Source: Alphaproteobacteria bacterium (GTDB taxonomy: Bacteria > Pseudomonadota > Alphaproteobacteria > Caulobacterales > Maricaulaceae). Taken from it: a DNA stretch of 64,000 nt. How positions within the stretch are numbered: position 1 is the first letter of the stretch; the number at the start of each line of letters is the position of its first letter. A program made the translations under genes and the position numbers. The stretch is from contig JAJRSJ010000079.1 in assembly GCA_024278855.1 (NCBI GenBank), positions 45,730-109,729 on the forward strand, written 5' to 3'. Positions 44,171-52,336 of the stretch are shown piece by piece. Below the pieces are notes generated by a model, which was given only the letters and a program-made list of their open reading frames with translations, was not told where the DNA came from and did no database searches.

Positions 44171-44842
44171 ATGACGAACACGAACAAGCCGCAAAGTCAA
44201 AGCCCGCAAATGGATAAAATGCCAACCAATGCAGAGCTGGACGCTTTACAAGCCCAGATCGAAGACGCGGCGAAAGCCGTAACGGACAGAGATAGTAAAG
44301 CCGAAGAAGAGAGCTGCGCCAAAGATAAAGCGGAGCCTGAACTGAGCGAAGCCGAACAACAGGCCGCCCGTATTGAAGAATTAGAAGCCGCTCTTGCCAG
44401 CGCTAAAGACCAGACATTGCGAGCTATGGCAGAAACTGAGAACATAAAAAAACGTTCGGAACGGGAAGTGCGGGCCGCCAGCATTTATGCGGTTGAGCGC
44501 TTTGCCGCCGATATGTTGTCTGTGTCGGATAATCTGGCCCGCGCCTTGTCCACCATTGATGATAACGCCAAAGGCGCGCTTGGGGAAAATGCCAAGCATT
44601 TGCTCGACGGGCTTGAGTTGACAGAAAAAGACCTGATCGCCGTGTTTTCCCGCCATGGCATCAAGCCGGTTCCGGGAAATGGGTCTAAATTTGACCCCAA
44701 TATCCATCAAGCCGTTGCCCAGATACCGTCAGGCGAGGCCAAGGGTGATGTGGCGCAAGTCATGCAAAACGGTTTTACATTAGGGGATCGAACCTTGCGC
44801 GCCGCTATGGTTGCCGTATCAACCGGGCCTGAAAAAGCATAA
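44171..44842 (+). CDS. grpE: GrpE nucleotide exchange factor
   Basis: Dimeric co-chaperone that releases ADP from DnaK. A long acidic N-terminal coiled coil (QAARIEELEAALASAKDQTLRAMAETENIKKRSEREV) precedes the C-terminal domain with GIKPVPGNGSKFDPNIHQAVAQIPSGEAKGDVAQVMQNGFTLGDRTLRAAMVAVS. Length 223. Second gene of the hrcA operon. Confidence 0.96.
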   Translation: MTNTNKPQSQSPQMDKMPTNAELDALQAQIEDAAKAVTDRDSKAEEESCAKDKAEPELSEAEQQAARIEELEAALASAKDQTLRAMAETENIKKRSEREVRAASIYAVERFAADMLSVSDNLARALSTIDDNAKGALGENAKHLLDGLELTEKDLIAVFSRHGIKPVPGNGSKFDPNIHQAVAQIPSGEAKGDVAQVMQNGFTLGDRTLRAAMVAVSTGPEKA

Positions 44843-45006
44843 TAACAACCCTTTGAACCACCCACCTATAGCCCAGTCGTAGCCGATCTAAAAGCACCGC
44901 AAAAAATAATCCGTCTTGCCACTTTTCAAGGCACATGTTTTCGTGTATGCCTGTGTTAATATCCGGGCGTGCGATCCGGTGACAACACTAATTGATGGGG
45001 GTTTTC

Positions 45007-45336
45007 ATGGCAGGTGAGAACGATAAATGGGAATTTTATAAAGATAAGCGCGCAGAGCATCGTTGGCGTCGCAAAGCAAGCAATGGCAATATTGTCGGCT
45101 CGTCTTGCGAAGGCTATACGGGCAAATCTAGCTGTACCGCTAATGCCGAACGCCACGGTTATAACGGCAATCCAAAAGATTTGGGTGCCAAGGACAAGTG
45201 GGATATTTATAAGGACAAACGCGGCGAACATCGCTGGCGCCGCAAAGCCGTCAACGGTGAAATTACTGGTGCAAGCTCGGAAAGTTATAAATCAAAAGCC
45301 GATTGTAAATCCAACGCTGAACGAAATGGCATGTGA
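45007..45336 (+). CDS. DUF1508/YegP-like protein with two repeats
   Basis: 109 residues from ATG 45007 (after TGATGGGGG). Two tandem copies of the YegP fold: KWEFYKDKRAEHRWRRKASNGNIVGSSCEGY and KWDIYKDKRGEHRWRRKAVNGEITGASSESY, each followed by K..C..NAERNG. DUF1508 proteins are small, often stress-linked and of unknown role. Followed by a strong terminator; single-gene transcript. The 164 bp before it hold nothing recognisable. Confidence 0.85.
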   Translation: MAGENDKWEFYKDKRAEHRWRRKASNGNIVGSSCEGYTGKSSCTANAERHGYNGNPKDLGAKDKWDIYKDKRGEHRWRRKAVNGEITGASSESYKSKADCKSNAERNGM

Positions 45337-45360
45337 TTAAACCGCGCCCAATAAATTAAC

Positions 45361-45391
45361 AAAAGCCGCCCAAATCAAGGGCGGTTTTTTT
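45361..45391 (+). terminator. Terminator after the DUF1508 gene
   Basis: GCCGCCC pairs with GGGCGGT across a 7-nt loop and is followed by seven T residues, 25 nt after the stop codon. Confidence 0.85.
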
Positions 45392-45496
45392 ATGCCCAGT
45401 TTTGTTTAAAGGGGTTTGTGGATATTTATATAGGGACAGACCCAGATATTGTTATGGATACTTGTAATGCACGTTCAGCCATACTAAGGGAGCGCC

Positions 45497-46330
45497 ATGA
45501 CGTGGTTCCATTATATTCTCCTAGCTTTACTCCAAGGATTAACCGAATTTTTGCCGGTTTCAAGCTCGGCCCATTTGATCTTGCCGGCCAAGGTTTTTGG
45601 CTGGCCTGACCAAGGGCCTTTGATTGATTTGATGGCGCACCTTGGTTCACTCGGTGCAGTACTTCTCTACTACCGCAAAGACGTGGTGCGGATTATTTAC
45701 GGCGGGTTTGACCTTGTCAGCTTTAAACCTGAGCGCCAAAATAGCGCTAGTGCGAAATTGGCGCTTTATATTGCACTTGCCACACCACCGGCTCTGATCG
45801 TTGGTTTTGTTATGAGCGCCACGGACTGGGCCGAGGCGGTACGCTCCCCCGAAATTATTGCCTTCGCCATGATCGGGTTTGGTGTTGTCTTGTGGTTGGC
45901 AGATATTTGGGGCAAACACACCAAAACCATAGAGACCATGAACTGGAAAGCGGCCGTGTTAATCGGCCTGGCCCAGGTGCTGGCATTTATCCCCGGTACA
46001 TCGCGCTCCGGCATCACCGTGACGGCGGCCCGCGCCCTTGGTTTCACACGTTCAGAATCAGCCCGGTTCTCCATGCTCATGGCGATCCCGGTTATATTGG
46101 CGGGCGGCAGCTTAGCATTTTTGAAATTGCTGAAAGCCGGCAATACCGGTGCAGGCGCTGCCAATTGGCAAGACGGGCTAATTGTCGCCAGCCTATCCTT
46201 TGTCGCCGCCTATTTTGCCATTTATGTGTTTATGAAACTGATTGAGCGCATCAGCTTTTTCCCGTTCATGCTCTACCGCCTTGCTCTCGGTTTTGGCTTA
46301 TTGTGGTGGTTGTCCAGCGGCGGCGCATAG
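45497..46330 (+). CDS. uppP: Undecaprenyl-diphosphatase (BacA/UppP)
   Basis: Inner-membrane enzyme recycling undecaprenyl pyrophosphate, the peptidoglycan lipid carrier. Motifs: LLQGLTEFLPVSSSAHL near the N-terminus and FIPGTSRSGITVTAAR in the middle, both carrying catalytic residues. About eight membrane segments. Length 277. ATG 45497 follows AGGGAG. Convergent with the Smr gene. Confidence 0.96.
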   Translation: MTWFHYILLALLQGLTEFLPVSSSAHLILPAKVFGWPDQGPLIDLMAHLGSLGAVLLYYRKDVVRIIYGGFDLVSFKPERQNSASAKLALYIALATPPALIVGFVMSATDWAEAVRSPEIIAFAMIGFGVVLWLADIWGKHTKTIETMNWKAAVLIGLAQVLAFIPGTSRSGITVTAARALGFTRSESARFSMLMAIPVILAGGSLAFLKLLKAGNTGAGAANWQDGLIVASLSFVAAYFAIYVFMKLIERISFFPFMLYRLALGFGLLWWLSSGGA

Positions 46331-46342
46331 GCTTTTTTCGCG

Positions 46343-46828
46343 CTACCGCCGCTTCAAAAACACATACATTGCACCAGTGCCGCCGTGTTTTATGTGGGCT
46401 TGGGCTGTGCTTGATATAATTTGGCGGATTGACGGATCGTTGAGCCATGTGGGCAGACTTTGGCGCAATATGCCTTTCAGGTTTTGGCCTTTGCCAGTTA
46501 TAATTAAAACGGTTCGGTGACTGCATTCATGGGCTAACAACAACCGGCGTTTGAGAGTGGCGAAGGCGGCGGCAGCGGTCAAATCGTGCAAATCTATAGT
46601 GCGCTCGATCTGAATTTGCCCTCTGCGGACTTTCCGGTCTGCGCGGGTTTGAATGTCTCCGGCTCTTTTATGAATAATGGGGGTGGGGGCAGGGGGCAGA
46701 TGTATATGGGCTTGCAGGTTTGTTTTTAATTTGGTTTGTGGTTTTGGTGCTGATAACGGCCTTACTGTGCGGGCCACTTGTTGCCAAATTTTTCGGTCCT
46801 CGTCGTTTAGCCGGCCCGCCCGTTTCAT
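46343..46828 (-). CDS. Smr-domain protein
   Basis: Small MutS-related nuclease domain protein, 161 residues. TIDLHDLTAAAAFATLKRRLL and TVLIITGKGQNLKGILR are the two Smr motifs (LDLHG and TGKG forms); HGGTGAMYVFLKR closes the fold. A basic, Pro/Lys-rich N-terminus precedes it. Smr proteins act on DNA or on stalled ribosomes. The start overlaps the mltA stop by 4 nt, so it is coupled to mltA. Confidence 0.88.
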   Translation of the reverse strand: MKRAGRLNDEDRKIWQQVARTVRPLSAPKPQTKLKTNLQAHIHLPPAPTPIIHKRAGDIQTRADRKVRRGQIQIERTIDLHDLTAAAAFATLKRRLLLAHECSHRTVLIITGKGQNLKGILRQSLPTWLNDPSIRQIISSTAQAHIKHGGTGAMYVFLKRR

Positions 46829-48171
46829 GAAGATTTATCGTCCGGTGCCAGTAGCAATGCCCGTTCCAATGCCCGTTCCAATGTCTGTGCCAACGCTACG
46901 GGCAAGAGCAAAGTCCATTTCGCTTGATGTTTCATCACGCCCGCCTTGGCCCCGGCCTCCGGCCCGCTGCCAAAAAACACATCGCCGCGCATATGGCCTT
47001 TAATTGCGCCGCCTGTATCCTGGGCCACGAATAATTTTCCGCTTTGCGCACCTTTATAATCACCCGCTTTAGCGGGAAACTTTCCCTCTACCCAGATCAC
47101 GGATCCGTAAGGATAATGTTTAGGGTCAACCGCCAGAGAACCCATTGCGGTTAGGGGAATACCAACGGCTCCCTTTGGCCCTTCGCCCGGCGTTAGATAT
47201 TCTGTTTTGAAAAATATATAGCGGGCGTTTTCGTTCATCAAGGCTCTAGCTTGTTTGCGCCCGGCTTTCTCCATCCAGTTTTCAATCGCGTTTTTTGACG
47301 CTTCGTCCCGGGTCATTTCGCCGCGTCTGATGAGTGCGCCGCCAATAGATGTGTATGGTTTGCCGTTATGGCCGGCAAATGCGGCCCGGTAAACAGTACC
47401 GTCCTCAAACCGGATTTGCCCGGAGCCTTGGATTTGCAAGAAAAATACATCAATGGGTTTGCCGTAAGCCAGAACTTTGGTGGAGCGGGCATTTATATCT
47501 TTGCGCGGCAATGCTTGCACACTGGCCAGATCAGGTTTTGCCAAAATTGGTTCGAAATATATTTCGTCAGCAATCCGGCGCACTGAAATATCCGGGGCAT
47601 AATATCCGGTCAATAATCCGGTGTCTTTTATTGCGTTTCGCTTTACCGGTTCAAAAAAGCTCTGGAAAAACGAAAGTGCATTATTTTTACTTACGTCTAT
47701 TTTTTGGGCGGCCTGACAGGGCTGTCGCCAATCCCGGTACTGGCCAAATTGCGGTAATTTGGCATTAAGCCATTTTTCGTCCGGGCGCTTGCTCCACAGA
47801 CGGCAATGTTTTTGCAAAGCGGCCAGGGCCGGGCTTGGGTCGGCGTTGTGCCAGTCGGTCAAATGAACAAATCCGCTATGGGCAGGTATTGACGGTGTTT
47901 CTGGAGACGCCGGCGGAACAACGGGCGGCATGACAGGTTCTGTTTCGGGTGGATGTTCAGGCAAGTCTGGCTCAATATCCGGTTCCAAATCGGGTTCCGG
48001 GTCGGCGATTGGCGCATCTGCTATGATGACAGGCACAGTTTGCGCAGGCGGGGCAGGCGGCTTTGTGGTCGCACAGGCCCCGAGAACCATCAATCCGCCT
48101 AGGAAAACAAATTTATTCAGTGTCTGGAGAATGATCTGGCCCATCTTTAGCATCTTTAGCATCTTTAGCAT
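46825..48171 (-). CDS. mltA: Membrane-bound lytic transglycosylase A
   Basis: Peptidoglycan hydrolase lipoprotein cleaving glycan strands to 1,6-anhydromuropeptides. The signal peptide (FVFLGGLMVLGACAT) has a lipobox LGAC, followed by a Pro/Glu/Asp-rich linker (about 25-75). The MltA domain has TGYYAPDISVRR and QIQGSGQIRFEDG; the 3D domain has PLTAMGSLAVDPKHYPYGSVIW and FVAQDTGGAIKG with the catalytic Asp. Length up to 448. The start is ambiguous: ATGs at 48171, 48162, 48153 and 48144 all lie in a 9-bp repeat shared with timA. Overlaps timA by 59 nt and smr by 4. Confidence 0.93.
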   Translation of the reverse strand: MLKMLKMLKMGQIILQTLNKFVFLGGLMVLGACATTKPPAPPAQTVPVIIADAPIADPEPDLEPDIEPDLPEHPPETEPVMPPVVPPASPETPSIPAHSGFVHLTDWHNADPSPALAALQKHCRLWSKRPDEKWLNAKLPQFGQYRDWRQPCQAAQKIDVSKNNALSFFQSFFEPVKRNAIKDTGLLTGYYAPDISVRRIADEIYFEPILAKPDLASVQALPRKDINARSTKVLAYGKPIDVFFLQIQGSGQIRFEDGTVYRAAFAGHNGKPYTSIGGALIRRGEMTRDEASKNAIENWMEKAGRKQARALMNENARYIFFKTEYLTPGEGPKGAVGIPLTAMGSLAVDPKHYPYGSVIWVEGKFPAKAGDYKGAQSGKLFVAQDTGGAIKGHMRGDVFFGSGPEAGAKAGVMKHQAKWTLLLPVALAQTLERALERALLLAPDDKSS

Positions 48172-48808
48172 CTGTATTATCGGAAGTATGCGGCTCTACC
48201 CCGGCTAGCTTCCAGTTCGGGTTTTTGGATTTAAGATCGCGTTCATAGCTCCAAATTTCCCGTACTCGTGATAACATGTCGAGATCACCCTTGACCACAT
48301 TGTCGTCTTTATCGGTCAGAGCCGTCGCCAGTTCGGCGTGATAGGCTACACGGATTATTCCGACCCGGCCATTGCGTTCGGCGCTGACCACTTCGGCCTT
48401 GATCAAACGGGCCAAGTCTGTGACTTGCTTCAAGCCCTTGTCGGCAAGCGCGTCAATAGCGGCGAAATAGCTATCGCGAACATCGTCTGTGAGCAAATCT
48501 GCCAACAAGTCCTTGTCCGCGTCCGCGAAAGCCTCCAAAATCATCCCGTAAGCCCCTTTGGCACCGTCAAGAAAATCCGGGAGCGAAAAATTAGGATCTG
48601 ATGCAGAAATCTTCTCAAGTCCCTTGGCGGCCGGGCCAGCAAAGTCCTGAGGTTTTGGTTCCGCTTTTGTATCAATGCCCATTTTGTCGAGCATATCTTT
48701 GGGGTTAATTGCTTTTTGTGGCCCGTGGCCAACATTCTTACCCAACACTGAATATAGCATCGCGCCGACGATGACGGTGAGAATAGCGTATAAAATTATT
48801 GCTTGCAT
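48113..48808 (-). CDS. Tim44/TimA-domain protein
   Basis: Inner-membrane protein of the bacterial Tim44-like family (TimA in Caulobacter). ATG 48808 after AGGAAATAA gives MQAIILYAILTVIVGAMLYSVLG, one N-terminal membrane helix. The Tim44-like domain follows (FLDGAKGAYGMILEAFADADKDLLADLLTDDVRDSYFAAI; IRVAYHAELATALTDKDDNVV; REIWSYERDL). The role in bacteria is unsettled. The C-terminus is the DAK repeat that overlaps mltA. Divergent from secB. 231 residues. Confidence 0.9.
   Translation of the reverse strand: MQAIILYAILTVIVGAMLYSVLGKNVGHGPQKAINPKDMLDKMGIDTKAEPKPQDFAGPAAKGLEKISASDPNFSLPDFLDGAKGAYGMILEAFADADKDLLADLLTDDVRDSYFAAIDALADKGLKQVTDLARLIKAEVVSAERNGRVGIIRVAYHAELATALTDKDDNVVKGDLDMLSRVREIWSYERDLKSKNPNWKLAGVEPHTSDNTDAKDAKDAKDGPDHSPDTE
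48142..48171. repeat. 9-bp tandem repeat used in two reading frames
   Basis: Three copies of CATCTTTAG plus a final CAT. On the minus strand one frame gives Asp-Ala-Lys repeats at the end of TimA, the other Met-Leu-Lys repeats at the start of MltA, producing four in-frame start codons 9 nt apart. Repeat number could vary by slippage without shifting either frame. Confidence 0.85.
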
Positions 48809-48928
48809 GAAATTTATTTCCTGATGTAATGTTTTAGGCCGTATCTTGAATTGCCACCCGCTTATGACCATGTTAACGACAACGCACAAACTTTCAAATC
48901 AAACTTACACTTATTTCGAGAGAAACAA

Positions 48929-49567
48929 ATGGCCAAGAAAAAAAATGACGATACGGAAAAAAAGCCGGTGAAAAAGGCGGTTAAGAAACCTGCCAAAACA
49001 CCAGTGAAAAAACCAGTGAAAAAACCCGCTAAGACCGCAGCAAAAGCCCCCAAAGCGGATCCTGTGCCGGCACCAGCGGCAGAAACTGCACCACAAGAAA
49101 ATGGTGCGGAAATGGCTCAACCTATGTTGCGTATTTTAGCGCAGTATATCAAAGATGCCAGCTTCGAAAACCCCAATGCGCCAGACAGCTTGCGCACAGA
49201 CCAAGAGGCGCCGCAGATCAGTATAAATATCGAAATTGGTCGCCAAATGCTTGATGACAACACGGTTGAAGTGGTGTTGGTGTTGGGTGCCAAGGCTGAA
49301 CGCGATGGCAAGACGGTATTTTTGTGCGAATTGGAATATGCAGGTCTGTTTGCATTTGGTAATATTTCTGAAGAGCATATCCAGCCAATGATCTTGATTG
49401 AATGTCCGCGCCTTTTATTCCCGTTCGCCCGCCAAATTATGGCCGAGTTGACCCAAAACGGTGGCTATCCACCTATTTTGCTAGAGCCGCCTGATTTTGC
49501 ATCCATGTTCCGCGAGGAAATGATGCGCCGCGCCCAGACCGCAGGCGGCACCACCACCTTTAACTAG
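48929..49567 (+). CDS. secB: Protein-export chaperone SecB with basic N-terminal extension
   Basis: Tetrameric cytosolic chaperone delivering unfolded preproteins to SecA. From about residue 64 the classic SecB fold begins (QPMLRILAQYIKDASFENPNAP; ELEYAGLFAFGNISEEHIQPMILIECPRLLFPFARQIMAELTQNGGYPPILLEPPDF). In front is an unusual extension of about 61 residues with Lys-Pro-Ala repeats (VKKPAKTPVKKPVKKPAK; 17 Lys in the first 43), like histone H1 tails. ATG 48929 follows GAGAGAA; ATG at codon 62 (MAQPML) would give a standard 151-residue SecB and could be an internal start. Divergent from timA, 8 nt before dapB. Confidence 0.93.
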   Translation: MAKKKNDDTEKKPVKKAVKKPAKTPVKKPVKKPAKTAAKAPKADPVPAPAAETAPQENGAEMAQPMLRILAQYIKDASFENPNAPDSLRTDQEAPQISINIEIGRQMLDDNTVEVVLVLGAKAERDGKTVFLCELEYAGLFAFGNISEEHIQPMILIECPRLLFPFARQIMAELTQNGGYPPILLEPPDFASMFREEMMRRAQTAGGTTTFN

Positions 49568-49575
49568 GGTATCCG

Positions 49576-50301
49576 GTGGCCCACGTCAAAATTGGCATTC
49601 TTGGTGCAGGCGGACGTATGGGGTGTGCTTTGCGCACGGAAATCGCCAAACACGGCGACGCCAAATTGGTTGCGGCTCTGGTCGCGCCCGGCACCAAATT
49701 GGTCGGGACGGACGCGGGGGGTGTAGCGTTCACATCCGATATCCGCTCTGGGCTTGAAATTTGCGATGTGCTAATCGATTTTTCTAACCCCAAAGCGGCC
49801 ATTGATGCTGCTTTGATGATGTTCGACACCTCGTGCCGCACCTTAATTACGGGTACAACCGGGTATTCTGCCACGGAAGAAAAAGCGCTAGTGCAAGCCG
49901 CAAATGCTATTACATTAGTTAAATCAGGCAACTTCTCAATCGGCATTTGTGTTTTAGAAAGCCTGGTTGCCAAGGCGGCTGCGGCTTTGCCCAAGGACTG
50001 GGACGCGGATATTCTCGATATTCACCACCACAAAAAAATAGATGCACCTTCCGGCACGGCGTTGATGTTAAGCCGGGCATTAGAGGCCGGTGGCCAAAAA
50101 CCTTCAGATATAGCATCCTTGCGCCACGGCGGCGTTATCGGCGAGCATAGTGTGTTTCTAGGCTCTGACATGGAAACCATCACCCTGACCCACAGCGCCA
50201 TTGACCGGGCCGTCTTTGCCAAAGGTGCGCTCACGGCTGCCCTATGGGCTGTGGGACAAGACAAAGGTCTGTATGATATGGCCGATGTGCTTGGGTTATG
50301 A
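49576..50301 (+). CDS. dapB: 4-hydroxy-tetrahydrodipicolinate reductase
   Basis: NAD(P)H-dependent reductase of lysine and meso-diaminopimelate synthesis. GTG 49576 is the start, giving MAHVKIGILGAGGRMGCAL with the Rossmann GxxGxxG. ITGTTGYSATEE and the catalytic/substrate segment HHHKKIDAPSGTALMLSRAL are present, as is GEHSVFLGSD. 241 residues, slightly short of the usual 265. 8 nt after secB; overlaps the GFA gene by 4 nt. Confidence 0.94.
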   Translation: MAHVKIGILGAGGRMGCALRTEIAKHGDAKLVAALVAPGTKLVGTDAGGVAFTSDIRSGLEICDVLIDFSNPKAAIDAALMMFDTSCRTLITGTTGYSATEEKALVQAANAITLVKSGNFSIGICVLESLVAKAAAALPKDWDADILDIHHHKKIDAPSGTALMLSRALEAGGQKPSDIASLRHGGVIGEHSVFLGSDMETITLTHSAIDRAVFAKGALTAALWAVGQDKGLYDMADVLGL

Positions 50302-50726
50302 GCGTGCAAATCTACACAGGTGGTTGTTTGTGTGGGGCCGTAAAATATACGCTTGGCGGTACAGACAAAACCATTCACGGTATCACGGCCTGCCACTGCG
50401 AACAATGTCGCCGCTGGAGTGGGTATCACTGGGCGTCCCTAATTGGGCCAATATCCGGGTTTAGCATCACCAAGGGCGAAGCTAATGTACGGTGGTATCA
50501 ATCTTCCCACAAGGCCAAGCGTGGATTTTGCGAAATCTGCGGCAGCGCTCTGTTCTGGCACGGCTTTGGCTATGCGTCCTTAAAAGACCAGATAGATGTT
50601 TCGGCGGGATCGCTTGATAATGCCAAAGGCAGAACTTTGGTTCGCCATATTTTTTGTGACAACAAAGGCGCATATTACCGCATCAAAGACGGTGTGCCCA
50701 TCTATGACAGATTTCCAGACAGCTAA
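50298..50726 (+). CDS. GFA/CENP-V family zinc protein
   Basis: Member of the glutathione-dependent formaldehyde-activating enzyme family, 142 residues. Zinc cysteines lie in CLCGAV, CHCEQCRRWSGY and CEICGSALFW, the family pattern. The family name comes from a reported formaldehyde activity that is disputed, so no substrate is assigned. Coupled to dapB upstream (ATGA) and to the GNAT gene downstream (TAATG). Confidence 0.85.
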   Translation: MSVQIYTGGCLCGAVKYTLGGTDKTIHGITACHCEQCRRWSGYHWASLIGPISGFSITKGEANVRWYQSSHKAKRGFCEICGSALFWHGFGYASLKDQIDVSAGSLDNAKGRTLVRHIFCDNKGAYYRIKDGVPIYDRFPDS

Positions 50727-51181
50727 TGCAAATCAAGCAGGATGATTTATCGGGATCACAAATTCAGGCTTTGCTGCGGGAACATCTTGCGGAGGCCCAT
50801 AAAAACTCACCACCCGACAGTGTGTACGCTCTGGACTTGGCGGCCTTGCGAAAGCCGGATATTACGTTTTGGACGGTATGGGACGAAGATGCTCTTTTGG
50901 GATGTGGAGCGCTTAAAGAACTGGACAAAACCCACGGCGAAATAAAATCCATGCGCACCACTGCTTTCGCTCTGAAACGCGGGGTCGGGAGCTTGATGTT
51001 GGCCCATATTATCAAGCAAGCCAGCACCCGAGGCTATAATCGCCTGAGCCTAGAGACGGGCGATAATGCCGCCTACGGGCCAGCGCGAGCTTTGTACGCA
51101 AAATTCGGGTTTGAAGAATGCGGCCCATTTTCAGACTATCAAGACGGGGACTTTAGCATTTTCATGACGTTGAAACTGTAG
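50726..51181 (+). CDS. GNAT-family N-acetyltransferase
   Basis: 151 residues. The CoA-binding motif is MRTTAFALKRGVGSLMLAHIIKQA (R-G-V-G-S), with LSLETGDNAAYGPARALYAKFGFEECGPF as the C-terminal strands. WTVWDEDALLGCGALKEL fits the central sheet. Resembles the PhnO/YafP-like amino acid acetylases, but substrate is unknown. Starts in the stop codon of the GFA gene. Convergent with the VOC gene, adjacent stops. Confidence 0.82.
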   Translation: MQIKQDDLSGSQIQALLREHLAEAHKNSPPDSVYALDLAALRKPDITFWTVWDEDALLGCGALKELDKTHGEIKSMRTTAFALKRGVGSLMLAHIIKQASTRGYNRLSLETGDNAAYGPARALYAKFGFEECGPFSDYQDGDFSIFMTLKL

Positions 51182-51688
51182 TCACCACACCCCTTCATTT
51201 TCCATACCCACCCAAGGCGCTTGCGCGGGCAGTGGATCGCCTTTTTGTACCAGCTCTACGGATATGCCGTCGGGCGATTTAACAAAAGCCATGCGGCCAT
51301 CATGGGGCGGGCGGTTGATGATATAGCCCATATCCATCAGGTGTTGGCATTTCTCATAGATATTATCCACCTGGTAAGCCAAATGCCCAAAATTGCGTCG
51401 GCCTGTATAAATTTCCGCGCCCAACCCGGCACTTTCTCCCCCGCCTGCGGGGGGCCAGTTGTGGGTTAATTCCAGCAATGGTAATCCGGCAACAAATCCC
51501 GCTTCCTCACCAGTGAGGTTTGCTCGCCTTATGTCACTTTTTGTTGCCAAAAAAATCAGAGTAAACCTGCCTGCTTGATTATCCACGCGGCGGAGTTCCT
51601 TGAGGCCCAGGCCCTGACAATAAAACCGCAAGCTATCGTCAATACTGCGTACACGCACCATAGTGTGTAAAAAATCCATGCTTGCCAC
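51182..51688 (-). CDS. Glyoxalase I-like VOC protein
   Basis: Lactoylglutathione lyase-type protein, 168 residues, with two beta-alpha-beta-beta-beta modules. FLHTMVRVRSIDDSLRFYCQGLGLKELRR opens the first and NFGHLAYQVDNIYEKCQHLMDMGY the second; PDGISVELVQKG holds the metal Glu. HTMVRV and HLAYQV give the histidine ligands. Glyoxalase I is plausible, since the N-terminal pattern matches GloA, but the variant C-terminus means other VOC enzymes are possible. Confidence 0.8.
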   Translation of the reverse strand: MASMDFLHTMVRVRSIDDSLRFYCQGLGLKELRRVDNQAGRFTLIFLATKSDIRRANLTGEEAGFVAGLPLLELTHNWPPAGGGESAGLGAEIYTGRRNFGHLAYQVDNIYEKCQHLMDMGYIINRPPHDGRMAFVKSPDGISVELVQKGDPLPAQAPWVGMENEGVW

Positions 51689-51778
51689 CCTTTGTTTTTG
51701 TTATAAATTATTTGGTTATACTCTTATCTTGCCAGATATGGTAAAGCAAGAATCACAACAACAAATCAGGAATCTGTT

Positions 51779-52336
51779 ATGCCTCAGCCAATTATCGGGC
51801 TTTTATCCGGTTCTACCCGTGCCGCCTCCATGAACCGTAAACTGGGCGCGGCTATGGCCCATGTGTTTACGGAGGCAGGGGCCAAGGCGCAGGTTGTTGA
51901 CCTAAATGACTACGACATGCCGCTCTATAACGGCGACTATGAAGATGAACACGGCGTGCCGGAGGCTACGCACCGGTTGATTGAAACTCTATTGGTTTGC
52001 GACGGCGTGTTCATTGCGACGCCGGAATATAACGGCTGTATGCCGCCCTTGCTCAAAAACACCATCGACTGGATGAGCCGGGTTGGGCTGGAGCAATTCT
52101 CACGCCCGGTCTACGCAATTGGCGCTGCCTCGCCGGGGCCGTTATCGGGCATCATGGCGCTGCGGCAATTACATTTTATTTTGGCGCGTCTCGGTGCACA
52201 TATTGTGCCGACCCAATTGGGGGTTGGTAGTTACGGGCAAGCCTTTGATACGGACGGCCGGTTCGCAGACGAGAGCACAGCGGGCAGAGCAACTAAACTG
52301 GCCACACAAATGCTCACCGCAATCAGCCGGTCATAA
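51779..52336 (+). CDS. NADPH-dependent FMN reductase
   Basis: Flavodoxin-fold oxidoreductase, 185 residues. GLLSGSTRAASMNRKLGAAM binds FMN phosphate (S-G-S-x-R) and FIATPEYNGCMPPLLKNTIDWMSR is the hallmark of the family. Likely reduces flavin, quinone, chromate or azo substrates. Its stop overlaps the nth start (TAATG). Confidence 0.87.
   Translation: MPQPIIGLLSGSTRAASMNRKLGAAMAHVFTEAGAKAQVVDLNDYDMPLYNGDYEDEHGVPEATHRLIETLLVCDGVFIATPEYNGCMPPLLKNTIDWMSRVGLEQFSRPVYAIGAASPGPLSGIMALRQLHFILARLGAHIVPTQLGVGSYGQAFDTDGRFADESTAGRATKLATQMLTAISRS

Noticed and set aside
45418..45609. 63-residue frame before uppP
   Set aside because: It extends into uppP in another frame and has no ribosome binding site; the region is better read as the uppP leader.
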